Shown here: positions 36,528 to 45,380 of the stretch, piece by piece | How the letters are laid out: every line of letters begins with the position of its first letter | Position numbering within the stretch: position 1 is the stretch's first letter | NCBI GenBank assembly: GCA_965221635.1 | Contig: OZ244902.1 | Coordinates: 2,976,001-3,040,000, forward strand | DNA: 64,000 nucleotides | Reading direction: 5' to 3' | Source of the DNA: JAAXHB01 sp965221635 | GTDB taxonomy: Bacteria > Actinomycetota > Acidimicrobiia > Acidimicrobiales > Aldehydirespiratoraceae | Made by a program: the position numbers and the translations under genes | Notes under the pieces: generated by a model | The model's database searches: none | Seen by the model: only the letters and a program-made list of their open reading frames with translations | What the model was told of the DNA's origin: nothing

Positions 36528-38032
36528 CGTGAGCCTCCCTTCGCCGCAGACGCTCCGGGGCTGCCGGCGCCGCCGCCCCCGGCGAGGCGGGCCAGTTCGC
36601 TGCGTGCCACTTGGCGGTCGTCGAAACCTGTCACCGTGGCTCCGGAGGTTTGGGTGGTTTCGTGGCCTTTTCCGGCCAGCACCACCGTGTCCCCGGCGCG
36701 GGCCCGCTCGAATGCGTGGCGGATGGCGAGACGGCGGTCGGGTTGCATCAGGTCTGGCGGCCGGGTCATGCCCGCGGCAATTTCGTTCATTATTTGTTTC
36801 AGATCCTCGTGGCGGGGGTTGTCGCTGGTGATCACCACCCGATCGGCGTGCGTTTCGGCTGCGCGGCCCATCAGGGGCCGTTTGGATTGGTCACGGCCAC
36901 CACCCGCTCCGAACACCACCGTGAGTTTGCCTTCGGTTGTCTCACGGGCCGCTTCAAGCGCGGCGATGATCCCGTCGGGGGAATGCGAGTAGTCCACCAG
37001 AACGGTGAAGTCCTGGCCTTCGTCCACCAGCTCGAACCGGCCCGGCACCGGTGCGCACTCCCCCAGCGCCTCCGCGGCATGGCCGGCGCTGATCAGCTCG
37101 AGCGCCAGCAAAGTCTCCGCGGCCAGCACCGCGTTGGTGATGTTGAACCTGCCCCCCAGCGGCAATGTCACCACCTGGTCACGCCAGGCGAAACGGCTTT
37201 GGCCCGACTCCAGGGCAAGCACCTGCACCGTGTCGGTGTTCACCTCGATCACGTCAACCGAGCCCTCGGCTCTCACCTCGTCGGCCAGTCGCTCACCGTG
37301 CGAGGCGGCGGTGTTGATCACCGCTCTTCGCGTTCTGGACGGTTCGAACAGGCGGGCCTTGGCCCGGTAGTAGGCCTCGGTGGTGCCGTGGTAGTCGAGG
37401 TGGTCGTGGCCGAGACCGGTGAACACCGCAGCGTGGAAGGTTGTGCCATCGGTTCGATGTTGGCACAGGGCGTGCGAGGACACCTCCATCACCGCGGCCA
37501 CGTGGCCTTGGCTCACCGCGGAGGCCAGTGTTCGTTGCAGGTCGGTGGCCTCGGGGGTGGTGAGGCTGCCGGTGAGCGTGCCGATCTCGGTGACCGGGCC
37601 CACGCAGCGCTCCAGCAGCGAAGCCATCAGCCGGACGGTGGTGGTCTTGCCGTTGGTTCCGGTGACGCCCACCAACGTGAGGTTCTCCCCTGGGTGGCCC
37701 CAAACCGCGGCGGCTGCGGGGCCGAGGGCTTCGCGCACCGAATCCACCCGCAGCACCGGCACCGGAACCGGCAAGCCCCTGCGCAGGTCGCGGTCGGCGA
37801 GCACCGCCACCGCGCCGGCGTTCACCGCTTCGGCGGCGTGGTCGTGACCGTCGAAGCTGTGCCCGGCTATGCACGCGAACAACGCGCCGGGTCGCACGCG
37901 GCGGCTGTCGTGCTCCACGTCGGTCACCAGCACCTGCAAGGCGATCCCGGACGCGGCCCGCTCAACGCCGGGGCCGTGGTGGCGTTCGGGGCGGGCGCCG
38001 ATCACGGTGGCGAGGTCACCGAGACGCATCAC
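36524..38032 (-). CDS. murE: UDP-MurNAc-tripeptide synthetase (meso-DAP type)
   Basis: 502 residues. Uridine-site region VTDVEHDSRRVRPGALFACI, ATP loop VGVTGTNGKTTTVRLMASLL, and the specificity motif SDNPRHE, which in MurE enzymes selects meso-diaminopimelate over lysine. It is MurE and not MurF by this motif. Overlaps ftsI upstream (ATGA) and mraY downstream (GTGA). A Gly/Ser-rich tail ends the protein. Confidence 0.96.
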   Translation of the reverse strand: MMRLGDLATVIGARPERHHGPGVERAASGIALQVLVTDVEHDSRRVRPGALFACIAGHSFDGHDHAAEAVNAGAVAVLADRDLRRGLPVPVPVLRVDSVREALGPAAAAVWGHPGENLTLVGVTGTNGKTTTVRLMASLLERCVGPVTEIGTLTGSLTTPEATDLQRTLASAVSQGHVAAVMEVSSHALCQHRTDGTTFHAAVFTGLGHDHLDYHGTTEAYYRAKARLFEPSRTRRAVINTAASHGERLADEVRAEGSVDVIEVNTDTVQVLALESGQSRFAWRDQVVTLPLGGRFNITNAVLAAETLLALELISAGHAAEALGECAPVPGRFELVDEGQDFTVLVDYSHSPDGIIAALEAARETTEGKLTVVFGAGGGRDQSKRPLMGRAAETHADRVVITSDNPRHEDLKQIMNEIAAGMTRPPDLMQPDRRLAIRHAFERARAGDTVVLAGKGHETTQTSGATVTGFDDRQVARSELARLAGGGGAGSPGASAAKGGSR

Positions 38033-39852
38033 TGATCCTCAGCGTTGCCGATGTTCGCGGCGGTGACACTTTCGGGGGTGGGCGCCAGCGGCGCGGGGGC
38101 CGGCTCGGCTCGGCGGCGCTGTTCGGGGCCGTCCTCGGAGATGGCCGGAATCCGCAGCTGACGCAAGGCGTACTCGGCGAGTCGGCCCACCAACGGCGCC
38201 GACAGCCGGCCACCGGAAACCTGGGCGCCGTTGGGGTCGTCGATCACCACCAGCACCACCAGCGCGGGGCCGTCCGCGTTGCTGACGATCCCGGCGAAGG
38301 TGGCGGTGTGGTGTCGGCCCACCAGTTCGCCGTTCTCATCGACGCATTCGTATCCCACGTCGCATGGCTGCCAGGCGGTGCCGGTTTTGCCTGCCATGGT
38401 GAACCCGGTGAGCGCGGCCAGTCTTCCGGTGCCGTCACTCACCGCGGCGGTGAGCATCGCCTGCAGCGACCCGGCCACCGACGGTTCGATCACCGCGGTG
38501 GGTCGATGCTCCTCGGCGTCGCGATCCTCGTCGCCGGCAACCACCCGCAGTGGCATCATCACCCCGTTGTTGGCGATGGTGTTGTACACCTGCACCATTT
38601 GCAGAGGCGTCACCGAAACGCCCTGGCCAATGGCGTGAGTGGGGAGCGACAGCAGGTTCCACTCGTTGAGAGGGTGCAGGATGCCCTTGGACTCGCCCTT
38701 GAAGTTCACCGCGGTGCGCGACCCCAACCCGAATCTGGTGAGCATGGCGTGCAGGGATTCGTCGCCGGTCATTTGCGCGAGTCTGATCGCGCCCACGTTC
38801 GACGAGCGCGACAAGATGTCGGTTGGTCGCCACAGCACCTCCGGGTGCCACGGGTCGTCCTCGAACCAGTGATCGTGAACGGTGATCCCCGACGGCACCT
38901 GAACCTGCGAATCGGGGGTAACCGCGCCGCCGGCAAACGCGGCGGCCATGGTCACCGGTTTGAGCACCGACCCGGGTTCATATGTCCACACCGCGGCGAG
39001 GTTGGTGCGGGTGCAGGCGACGATCCCGTCGCTGCCCCTGGCCACGTTTGCCATGGCCACGATCTCACCGGTGGCGGGCAGGGCCACCAGCGCCACACCC
39101 TCCTCGGCTTCGGCCTCGCCCACGGCGTCGATCAGAAGCTGCTCGGCCTGGAACTGAACGTTTCGGTCGATGGTGAGGGTGAGGTCATCACCCGGCACGG
39201 CCTCGTTGATCGCCACGAAACCACCCGGGATGGTGGTGCCGTCGGTGCCGACCTCCTTGGCGATCTCGCCGGGGATTCCCGAAAGCCACTCGTCGTGCGT
39301 TTCCTCCAGACCGGCGCGACCGTGGTTGTCCGTGTTCACGGTGCCCACCACCGACAACGCCGAGCACGGCCCGTTGGGGTATTCGCGGCGGAACTCCTCT
39401 TCGATGTACACGCCGGGGATGCCCAGCGCCGTCACTTTTTCGCCCACCTCCACGTCGAGTTGACGGGCCAGGCGGGCGTAATGGCGTTGCGAGCTCAACA
39501 GTTCAAACAGCTCGTCGGCCGGTTCGCCCAGCAGCGGGCTGAGACGTGCCGCCACCTGGGCGGGGTTGTCGATTTGGCGTGGATCGGCGATCACGGTGAC
39601 CGCCGGCACCGAGAAGGCCAGCACCCGACCGGTTCGGTCGACAATTGTGCCGCGTGGCGCTTGCAGTTCGCTGATGCGCAAGGGAAGCACCACCGAGTTG
39701 AGCACCCGGTCGTCGGGCGCGATGTGCGCGTACACCAACCTCACGCCCAACATGAGCGCCACGAGCACCAGCACCGCGATCACCGCCACGATCCTGCCTG
39801 CGCCCGGATTGCGGTTTCGTTGGCTTGTCTTGCGACCTGCTTCGGCGCCCAT
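38029..39852 (-). CDS. ftsI: Septal transpeptidase FtsI (class B penicillin-binding protein)
   Basis: 607 residues. One N-terminal membrane helix (IVAVIAVLVLVALMLGVRLV), a pedestal domain (RGTIVDRTGRVLAFSVPAVT), then the transpeptidase with SxxK in YEPGSVLKPVTM, SxN in LSRSSNVGAIRLAQ and KTG in MAGKTGTAWQPC. No PASTA domains are visible. It crosslinks septal peptidoglycan with FtsW. A Pro/Ala/Glu tail of about 35 residues follows the catalytic domain. Confidence 0.96.
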   Translation of the reverse strand: MGAEAGRKTSQRNRNPGAGRIVAVIAVLVLVALMLGVRLVYAHIAPDDRVLNSVVLPLRISELQAPRGTIVDRTGRVLAFSVPAVTVIADPRQIDNPAQVAARLSPLLGEPADELFELLSSQRHYARLARQLDVEVGEKVTALGIPGVYIEEEFRREYPNGPCSALSVVGTVNTDNHGRAGLEETHDEWLSGIPGEIAKEVGTDGTTIPGGFVAINEAVPGDDLTLTIDRNVQFQAEQLLIDAVGEAEAEEGVALVALPATGEIVAMANVARGSDGIVACTRTNLAAVWTYEPGSVLKPVTMAAAFAGGAVTPDSQVQVPSGITVHDHWFEDDPWHPEVLWRPTDILSRSSNVGAIRLAQMTGDESLHAMLTRFGLGSRTAVNFKGESKGILHPLNEWNLLSLPTHAIGQGVSVTPLQMVQVYNTIANNGVMMPLRVVAGDEDRDAEEHRPTAVIEPSVAGSLQAMLTAAVSDGTGRLAALTGFTMAGKTGTAWQPCDVGYECVDENGELVGRHHTATFAGIVSNADGPALVVLVVIDDPNGAQVSGGRLSAPLVGRLAEYALRQLRIPAISEDGPEQRRRAEPAPAPLAPTPESVTAANIGNAEDQ

Positions 39853-39858
39853 GGCGCC

Positions 39859-40605
39859 CTACCCGGCCCCGTTCGCCGACACCGCCACATCGGTGTTGGT
39901 CGGCGCGTCGGTGGCGGAGGTCGGCGAGGCGGCGTCACCGGCGCCGGCGCTGTCGCCGTCCACGAACACGTAGCCGCCATCGGCACCGGTGCGGCCAGTC
40001 CCGGCGAGGTCCAACTCGGACAGGGCGAAGGGATCCAACCCGGGCGGTGGCAGGGCGCCATCGGCGAGTCGGGCAAGGGTCACAACCTCCACTGCGGGCA
40101 CCAGGCCACCCGAGGTGGCTTGTTCGGCCACACCCTCGGGAGAGTCCAAAAACGCCACCTCGCCCTGAAGTCTGGAGATTTCGGCTTGGCGCTGTTCGTT
40201 CGCCAGGTGGATCTCGTCGAGGCGGGCCTGGTTGTGTACCAGCAGCGCATGGATCCACGCCACCGCGAACGCCCCGGCCAGGATGCACGACGCGAACAGC
40301 ACCACCGCAGCCAGCAGGCTCATGCGGCGCCTCGGTGGTGGCTGCACCACCCGCAGCCGTGTCGCCCTCCCGGCAGGAGATTTTCCGGTGGACGATTTGC
40401 CGGTAGACGCCGCGGCGCGCGGCGCAGAGCGTGACGCCGCAATCTTTGCTTTGGGTGACGCCGCGGCGCGGGCGTGGTTGGCTTTGCGGGCCGTCGAACT
40501 TGTGGAGGCCCTTGCGCGAGCGGTTGACCCGGCGCTACGGGGCCTGCGGGCCGCGCCTGGGGTGGGGTGCGGCCTTGGCTTGCCGCGGGGGGCGGCCGAC
40601 GCCAT
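39859..40605 (-). CDS. ftsL: FtsL-like septum formation protein
   Basis: 248 residues. A long Lys/Ser/Ala-rich cytoplasmic tail (about 90 residues) precedes one membrane helix (SLLAAVVLFASCILAGAFAV) and a short coiled coil (HNQARLDEIHLANEQRQAEI), the FtsL/DivIC layout. Sequence similarity is low, as is normal for FtsL; the assignment rests on topology and on its place between rsmH and ftsI. The acidic extracellular tail is longer than usual. Confidence 0.75.
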   Translation of the reverse strand: MASAAPRGKPRPHPTPGAARRPRSAGSTARARASTSSTARKANHARAAASPKAKIAASRSAPRAAASTGKSSTGKSPAGRATRLRVVQPPPRRRMSLLAAVVLFASCILAGAFAVAWIHALLVHNQARLDEIHLANEQRQAEISRLQGEVAFLDSPEGVAEQATSGGLVPAVEVVTLARLADGALPPPGLDPFALSELDLAGTGRTGADGGYVFVDGDSAGAGDAASPTSATDAPTNTDVAVSANGAG

Positions 40606-40614
40606 CTCGGGAAC

Positions 40615-41556
40615 TCACCCTTCGCTGCGGAGCCGTTCCACGGCCCGCAACCGGGCCGCGGCGGCACGGTGATTGGCGTCCAGCTCGGCTTGTGTGGGTG
40701 TGCGGATCCCGTTCCACACCAGACGCGCCACGGCCCGGGCCGGAGGAGGGGGAAGCCCGGGCCGTGGCGGCTGAACCTGGCCTGAGGCGATGCGGAACAC
40801 TGACTTGGCGATGCGATCCTCGCCGGAGTGGTAGGACAGCACCGCGCAGCGGCCACCGGTGGTGAGCCTGTGAATCGCTGCTTCGAGAGCGGCGCCAAGG
40901 CCGTCAAGTTCGCCGTTCACCTCCACGCGAAGTGCTTGAAAGGTGCGCCGAGCCGGATGGGTTTTGCGACGCGCCGCGCCGGGCACGGCGCCTGCCACCA
41001 CAGCCGCGAGCTGCGAGGTGGTGGTGATCGGCCGGGCCGCCACGATCGCCGCGGCGATGCGCCTGCCGTGGCGCTCGTCGCTGTTGCGGCGCAGCAAGTC
41101 CGCCAGTTGCGTCTCGTCGAGTTGGTTCACCACATCCGCGGCGGTGGGCCCGGTGGATGGATCCATGCGCATGTCGAGAGGGCCTTCGCCGCGGTAGCTG
41201 AAACCGCGCTCGGGGCGATCAAGCTGGGGCGAGCTCACGCCCAGGTCGAACAACGCCGCGGAGATGGGGCCGATGCCGAGGTCGTCGAGGATGGTTTCGA
41301 TGTCCTCGTGGCGCCCGTGGCGCAGCACCACACGCTGCTGATGCTCGGCGAGGCGTGCCGCGGCCGCTTCGAGCGCCGCGGGGTCGCGGTCGATCCCCAC
41401 GAGGCGAATGTCGGGGCGGCGATTGAGGATCGCCAGCGCGTGACCTCCACCTCCGAGGGTGGCGTCCACCACCACGCCTGACGGCACGGCGGCGAGCACT
41501 TCGGTGACCTCTCGGCACATCACCGCAGCGTGGTGGTAGTGTGCGGCTGGGGTCAC
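40615..41556 (-). CDS. rsmH: 16S rRNA (cytosine-1402-N4)-methyltransferase
   Basis: 313 residues from a GTG at 41556, just ahead of the conserved HYHHAAVMCREV. The upstream open frame continues into mraZ and is not coding. SAM site VVDATLGGGGHALAIL, IGIDRD-like VGIDRDPAAL, FDLGVSSPQLD and the C-terminal LSYHSGEDRIAKSVF are conserved. The enzyme methylates C1402 of 16S rRNA. No strong ribosome site is seen before the GTG. Confidence 0.93.
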   Translation of the reverse strand: MTPAAHYHHAAVMCREVTEVLAAVPSGVVVDATLGGGGHALAILNRRPDIRLVGIDRDPAALEAAAARLAEHQQRVVLRHGRHEDIETILDDLGIGPISAALFDLGVSSPQLDRPERGFSYRGEGPLDMRMDPSTGPTAADVVNQLDETQLADLLRRNSDERHGRRIAAAIVAARPITTTSQLAAVVAGAVPGAARRKTHPARRTFQALRVEVNGELDGLGAALEAAIHRLTTGGRCAVLSYHSGEDRIAKSVFRIASGQVQPPRPGLPPPPARAVARLVWNGIRTPTQAELDANHRAAAARLRAVERLRSEG

Positions 41557-41650
41557 GCCGCTCGTGTCGCTTCGTGCGTGTGACGGCGGCTCCAACCCAT
41601 TGGCACCCCGGTCGCTTCCGGCGCAGCGGGTGAGCCACGAGGGGCCGGAT

Positions 41651-41775
41651 GCCCGACCATCCTCAGTCCTCCGATTGGCAATGCTCCTCGGGATTTCTCC
41701 CCCGAGCGAGCGAATGGCAAGCAGGCGGTTTCGGTTTTGTCCATCTGCCAATCGGAGGACTGAGCATGGTCGGGC
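41651..41775. repeat. Long imperfect palindrome between mraZ and rsmH
   Basis: Arms at 41651-41680 and 41746-41775 are inverted copies of 30 bases with one mismatch (position 41661 against 41765). The 65-base loop contains its own small hairpin (CTCGGG ... CCCGAG near 41687-41706). It lies in the non-coding 256-base gap between the mraZ stop and the rsmH start, inside the transcript. It could be a MITE or REP-like element, an attenuator or an RNase III site. Confidence 0.8.
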
Positions 41776-41812
41776 TTTCGCGTGCGACCGGCAGTCCACA
41801 TCCTCGGACACC

Positions 41813-42256
41813 TCAGCGGTTGTCCCTGTCTCCAAATCCAAGACGCCCGCTGTTGAGCGCGTCCTGGAGGTCTTCCTGGCCCTGGGCCCGCAGGTGCTCC
41901 CATCTGTCGGTGTCCCATAGTTCGACCATTCGGTACTTGCCGGCAACGACCACCGTTTGTTTGATGCCCACCTCGGTTCGCAGGTCGGCGTCGATCAGCA
42001 CACGGCCTTGGCCGTCGGGCATCACCTCGAAGGCGTCGTTGCAGAGCTTGCGGAACGCGTGCGAGCTGAGTTCGCCTGTGCGTTCCTGGCGCATTGCCTC
42101 ATCCACGAAGGGCTGCCATTCGCGCATCGGCACGATGGCGATGCACTCACCAAAGGAGGTGACCACCGCGCCCTCGGCGAGTTGGGGGCGATACGCGGAA
42201 GGCAGGATGAGCCGACCCTTGCCGTCGATCTTGTGCTTGTGCTTTCCGAAGAACAT
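41813..42256 (-). CDS. mraZ: Transcriptional regulator MraZ
   Basis: 147 residues with two SpoVT/AbrB-like repeats: FFGKHKHKIDGKGRLILPSA and MPDGQGRVLIDADLRTEVGI. MraZ binds direct repeats upstream of itself and represses the dcw operon. It is the first gene of that operon here and has an excellent ribosome site (GGGAGGAGGTGAG). Its promoter region holds an array of the expected boxes. Confidence 0.96.
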   Translation of the reverse strand: MFFGKHKHKIDGKGRLILPSAYRPQLAEGAVVTSFGECIAIVPMREWQPFVDEAMRQERTGELSSHAFRKLCNDAFEVMPDGQGRVLIDADLRTEVGIKQTVVVAGKYRMVELWDTDRWEHLRAQGQEDLQDALNSGRLGFGDRDNR

Positions 42257-42292
42257 GGCCGAAACTCACCTCCTCCCGGTATGTTGACGCTT

Positions 42293-42373
42293 CACCACTT
42301 CGCACCACTTTAGTGGCTGGATTCACCATAGTACACCACTTCGCTCCCCACAACAAGCATTTCCACTCCACTT
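42293..42373 (-). promoter_or_regulatory. dcw promoter with MraZ box array
   Basis: On the minus strand TTGTTG (42356-42351) is followed after exactly 17 bases by TACTAT (42333-42328), a good sigma-70 type promoter. AAGTGGTG repeats lie at 42293-42300, 42303-42310 and 42334-42341, with weaker copies at 42324-42331 and 42366-42373. Neighbouring copies are 10 bases apart, so they face the same side of the helix and overlap the -10. This matches MraZ autorepression in other bacteria. Confidence 0.7.
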
Positions 42374-42493
42374 CGAGGCCCGCGGGCGCGGCCCCGCCGG
42401 CCGCGCCGAGCCGGCCACCCTCACCAACCCTGGGCAACAGCCGCTCCTCGCATCAGGCGCCGCAGGGTTCGCGTCGGGTGTGAGGTGCGGGAC

Positions 42494-42512
42494 CGCCGCC
42501 GCGGCGGCGCCC
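42494..42512 (-). other. GC-rich palindrome after the lipoate ligase-like gene
   Basis: A nearly perfect CGCCGCCG/CGGCGGCG self-complementary run follows the stop codon of the 42520 gene. No T-run, so a terminator role is only possible. Confidence 0.25.
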
Positions 42513-42519
42513 GGATTGT

Positions 42520-43320
42520 TCAGTGGATCAAGGCCAGGGCGTCACAAAGGGCGCGCACCACTGCGGGCGCGTCGGCGTTGATGAAATGCGCGCGACCCGC
42601 CACCACCCGGCGGGCCTCTTCGCGCTCGGCGGGGGTTAGCGCGAGCAGGTCCACCTCGCCGATCGGCTTTTGCGCCACGAGGGGCTCGTCGTCGGGTGGC
42701 GCCGGTTCGCAGGGGGCGTTCGGCGTCGTAGCCGTCGGGGTTGTGAGCGGCGCGACGCGGGCGATTGTTTGGATCACGGCGCGGTGGCGGTTGCGGCGCT
42801 GGCTGATCCCCACCACCTTGGCGCCCGACACGCTCACCTCGCCCGGGCCCACACCGGCGAAGCAAACCAGGGTGCCCCACCTGTCGGCCTGCAGCCCGCC
42901 GCGGTGAACCACCGGCTCCTCGTGGCAGAAGCGGCCCGCCACCCGGGCCCACAGCTCTCCCGCCCACAGCGCGGCACGTGCGATGTCGTTGTGCCACAGG
43001 CGATCACCCGCGGGGATGGTGAAGTCGACCCACACCTGGCCGCCCGGTGTGAGCAGCACCGCTCCCCCGCCGCTGCGACGCCGGGTCACCTCGATCCCGG
43101 CAGCGTCAACCAGGGCGTGGTCGAGCACCGAGGCCGCCTGTGCGCTGCCGAGCACCAACGCGGGTTGCGTGACCGTGTGGATCCGCGCGGAGCGCCGCTG
43201 CGGGTCGGGTTCGTCGCGTTCAAGCAGCTCGCCCGGGGCGCCGGCGGTGTGCTCAACCGTCCAGGCGCCAACTCGCCTTGGCGCGCTCGCCGCGTCGGCG
43301 CAGCCGGCCGGCGCACCCAC
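42520..43320 (-). CDS. Lipoate/octanoate--protein ligase family protein
   Basis: 266 residues. The biotin/lipoate ligase fold signature TRRRSGGGAVLL (substrate-binding RRxSGGGAV loop), DFTIPAGDRLWHND and VVGISQRRNRHRAVIQ (the conserved KVxGxaQ lysine region, here SGAKVVGISQ) are present. Enzymes of this group attach lipoate or octanoate to lipoyl domains. Whether it is LplA-, LipM- or another type cannot be settled from this sequence. The N-terminal 20 residues are Ala/Pro-rich and the true start may be internal. Confidence 0.8.
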   Translation of the reverse strand: MGAPAGCADAASAPRRVGAWTVEHTAGAPGELLERDEPDPQRRSARIHTVTQPALVLGSAQAASVLDHALVDAAGIEVTRRRSGGGAVLLTPGGQVWVDFTIPAGDRLWHNDIARAALWAGELWARVAGRFCHEEPVVHRGGLQADRWGTLVCFAGVGPGEVSVSGAKVVGISQRRNRHRAVIQTIARVAPLTTPTATTPNAPCEPAPPDDEPLVAQKPIGEVDLLALTPAEREEARRVVAGRAHFINADAPAVVRALCDALALIH

Positions 43321-43348
43321 GCTTGGGGCCTTCGGGGTTACCGGCGGG

Positions 43349-43861
43349 TCAGGCGCTTCGGCGGCCTGCGCGGTGGCGCAGGTAGGGCTCCCAGCAGTCG
43401 GGCACCGACCCGGCCGCCACGGTCACCCAGTCCGACGGCGAGGGATGCCCGGGGCGTCGGCGCAGCAGCATGCCGGTTTCGCTGGGCAGATGGTCGCGTT
43501 TGCGGGCGTTGCACGGGCGGCACGCCGCCACCACGTTGTCCCAGGTGTGGGTGCCACCGCGGCTGCGGGGAACCACATGGTCAACGGTCTCGGCGCGGCG
43601 CCCGCAGTACTGGCAGGACTCCAGGTCGCGCACGAACACCGCTCGGCGGTTGGGGGAACGGTGACGCCTGCGGGGAACGTTCACGAAACGGCTGAGGCGC
43701 ACCACCGAGGGAACCTCCACGGCTCGCCGCTCGGAGCGAAACGAAGCGCCCGAAGGGTGCAGCATCTCCACCTTGTGGGACAGCACAAGGCACACCGCTC
43801 GCCGGGGACTCACCACCGCCAGCGGCTCGTACGTGGCGTTGAGCACCAGCACCGCAGCCAT
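43349..43861 (-). CDS. HNH endonuclease family protein
   Basis: 170 residues. The HNH core is ESCQYCGRRAETVDHVVPRS, then GGTHTWDNVVAACRPCNARK, with the two zinc CxxC pairs. The N-terminal part VLNATYEPLAVVSPRRAVCL is the standard lead-in of a widespread actinobacterial and cyanobacterial HNH family of unproven role. It is housekeeping in distribution and no methylase or other restriction partner is nearby. Confidence 0.92.
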   Translation of the reverse strand: MAAVLVLNATYEPLAVVSPRRAVCLVLSHKVEMLHPSGASFRSERRAVEVPSVVRLSRFVNVPRRRHRSPNRRAVFVRDLESCQYCGRRAETVDHVVPRSRGGTHTWDNVVAACRPCNARKRDHLPSETGMLLRRRPGHPSPSDWVTVAAGSVPDCWEPYLRHRAGRRSA

Positions 43862-43936
43862 GGCAAGTGAGGCTACCGCTCGGGCCGGACACGGATCGGG
43901 ATTCGCGGGGCGCGGCCCGCAGCGCGCCGCCAGGCT

Positions 43937-44182
43937 TCAGCGCTGTTGGCGGCACCAACGCAGCCAGGTGATCACATCGTCGGGCGCCGGGGGTCGCTGC
44001 TTGTGCCCGTACATGGCCTCGGCCCGAAAGCGCGCCAGCCCCGGTGCGGGAAGCGGCAGGAACGGCCGCCGCCTCCACCAGCGATCCGGAGCGAAGCGCC
44101 GAGCCGCGACAAGCGCGACACCCCAAAGCGACGGGCGCAAGATCACCGCCGCGGCCACCCGCAGCGCCGCGCTCAGCGACAT
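43937..44182 (-). CDS. Small conserved actinobacterial protein of unknown function
   Basis: 81 residues from the ATG at 44182; an upstream ATG at 44302 would add 40 Arg-rich residues that look non-coding. The tail pattern RWWRRRPFLPLPAPGLARFR, AMYG, then DDVITWLRWCR resembles a short protein I recall from other Actinobacteria beside HNH genes. One hydrophobic N-terminal stretch (ALRVAAAVILRPSLWGVALV) may be an amphipathic or membrane helix. No function is known to me. Confidence 0.6.
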   Translation of the reverse strand: MSLSAALRVAAAVILRPSLWGVALVAARRFAPDRWWRRRPFLPLPAPGLARFRAEAMYGHKQRPPAPDDVITWLRWCRQQR

Positions 44183-44308
44183 GGCTCCAGCGACACGACC
44201 CCGGCAACCAAATCTCCGCCACCGAGCCTCACCAGCCGAACCTCGGCGGCGACGCATCGGCGGCTGGCACGTCCACACGATATGGCCCGACCATAGGCTC
44301 AACCGTTG

Positions 44309-45307
44309 ATGCCCCCGCCCGAAGCCTCAACCGGCACGCTCACGGTGACAGGGTTCCAACAGCGCTTGACCCTGATCTGCGACAACGTTTGCGAAGCGGT
44401 GCGCGGCAAGCGCGACGTGGTGGAGTTGGTGGCCCTGGCGTTGGTGTGCGGCGGTCACGTGTTGATCCAGGACGTGCCCGGGGTGGGCAAAACGTCGCTG
44501 GCCAAGGCGTTGGCGCGCAGCGTTGACCTGCGCTTCGGGCGCATCCAGTTCACACCCGATCTTCTGCCCGCGGATGTGACCGGCACGTCTGTGTTCGACC
44601 GCTCAGGCGGCACGTTCGAGTTCCGACCGGGGCCGGTGTTCGCCAATGTGGTGCTCGCGGATGAGATCAACCGGGCCTCACCCAAAACTCAGGCCGCGCT
44701 GTTGGAGGCCATGGGTGAGCGACAGGTCACCGTGGACGGACGCACCCGTGTGCTGGAGCCGCCGTTCTCGGTGATCGCCACCCAGAACCCGATCGAGCAC
44801 GAGGGCACCTACCGGCTTCCCGAGAGCCAGCTCGACCGGTTCTTGATGCGTGTGGCGGTGGGCTACCCCGACCGGGCCGCCGAGGACGAGATTCTGGGTA
44901 CCAGAGGCGCGCACGAACCGGTGGACGAGATCCGCCCGGTGATCGACGCCGAGGCGATGCTGGAGATGTCCGCATTCGTTCACGACGTTCACGCCTCGCC
45001 GGCGCTGCGGGCCTACCTGCTCGACCTTGCCGACGCCACCCGCCGCCACCCCGGCCTGGCGGTGGGACTGTCGCCGCGTGGGCTGCTGGCGGTGCTGCAC
45101 GTGGCCAAGGCCCGGGCCGCGGCAAGGGGCCGCACCTACGCAACACCCGACGACGTGAAGGCGCTGGCGCAGGCGATGATCCCCCACCGTTTGCTTCCCA
45201 CCACCGAAGGGCGAATGCGTGGCCTGAACCCCAACGAGGTGGTGGTGGAGATCATCGACACGGTGCCCGTTCCACGGGCCGCCCGGGCCGGTCGGCGGCG
45301 GCGGTGA
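44309..45307 (+). CDS. MoxR family AAA+ ATPase
   Basis: 332 residues from the ATG at 44309 (a TTG precedes it). Walker A VPGVGKTSLAKALA, Walker B with ADEINRASPKTQAALLEAMG, and the sensor FSVIATQNPIEHEGTYRLPE. MoxR proteins act as chaperones for maturation of protein complexes, normally with a DUF58 partner, which follows 73 bases downstream. The three-gene set moxR, DUF58, transglutaminase-like is conserved. Confidence 0.95.
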   Translation: MPPPEASTGTLTVTGFQQRLTLICDNVCEAVRGKRDVVELVALALVCGGHVLIQDVPGVGKTSLAKALARSVDLRFGRIQFTPDLLPADVTGTSVFDRSGGTFEFRPGPVFANVVLADEINRASPKTQAALLEAMGERQVTVDGRTRVLEPPFSVIATQNPIEHEGTYRLPESQLDRFLMRVAVGYPDRAAEDEILGTRGAHEPVDEIRPVIDAEAMLEMSAFVHDVHASPALRAYLLDLADATRRHPGLAVGLSPRGLLAVLHVAKARAAARGRTYATPDDVKALAQAMIPHRLLPTTEGRMRGLNPNEVVVEIIDTVPVPRAARAGRRRR

Positions 45308-45380
45308 CAACAGCCGAATCCGCGGGCGGGGCCCGCGGGCGCGGCCTCCACAGCACCCGCCAACACCCCGAGGGCTAGGC

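Noticed and set aside
41557..41946. Longer N-terminus for RsmH reaching into mraZ
   Set aside because: It covers the inverted repeat and the mraZ 3' end and resembles no RsmH.
42520..44182. Restriction or defence island around the HNH gene
   Set aside because: The HNH protein belongs to a widespread housekeeping-like family; no methylase, helicase or toxin partner is adjacent.
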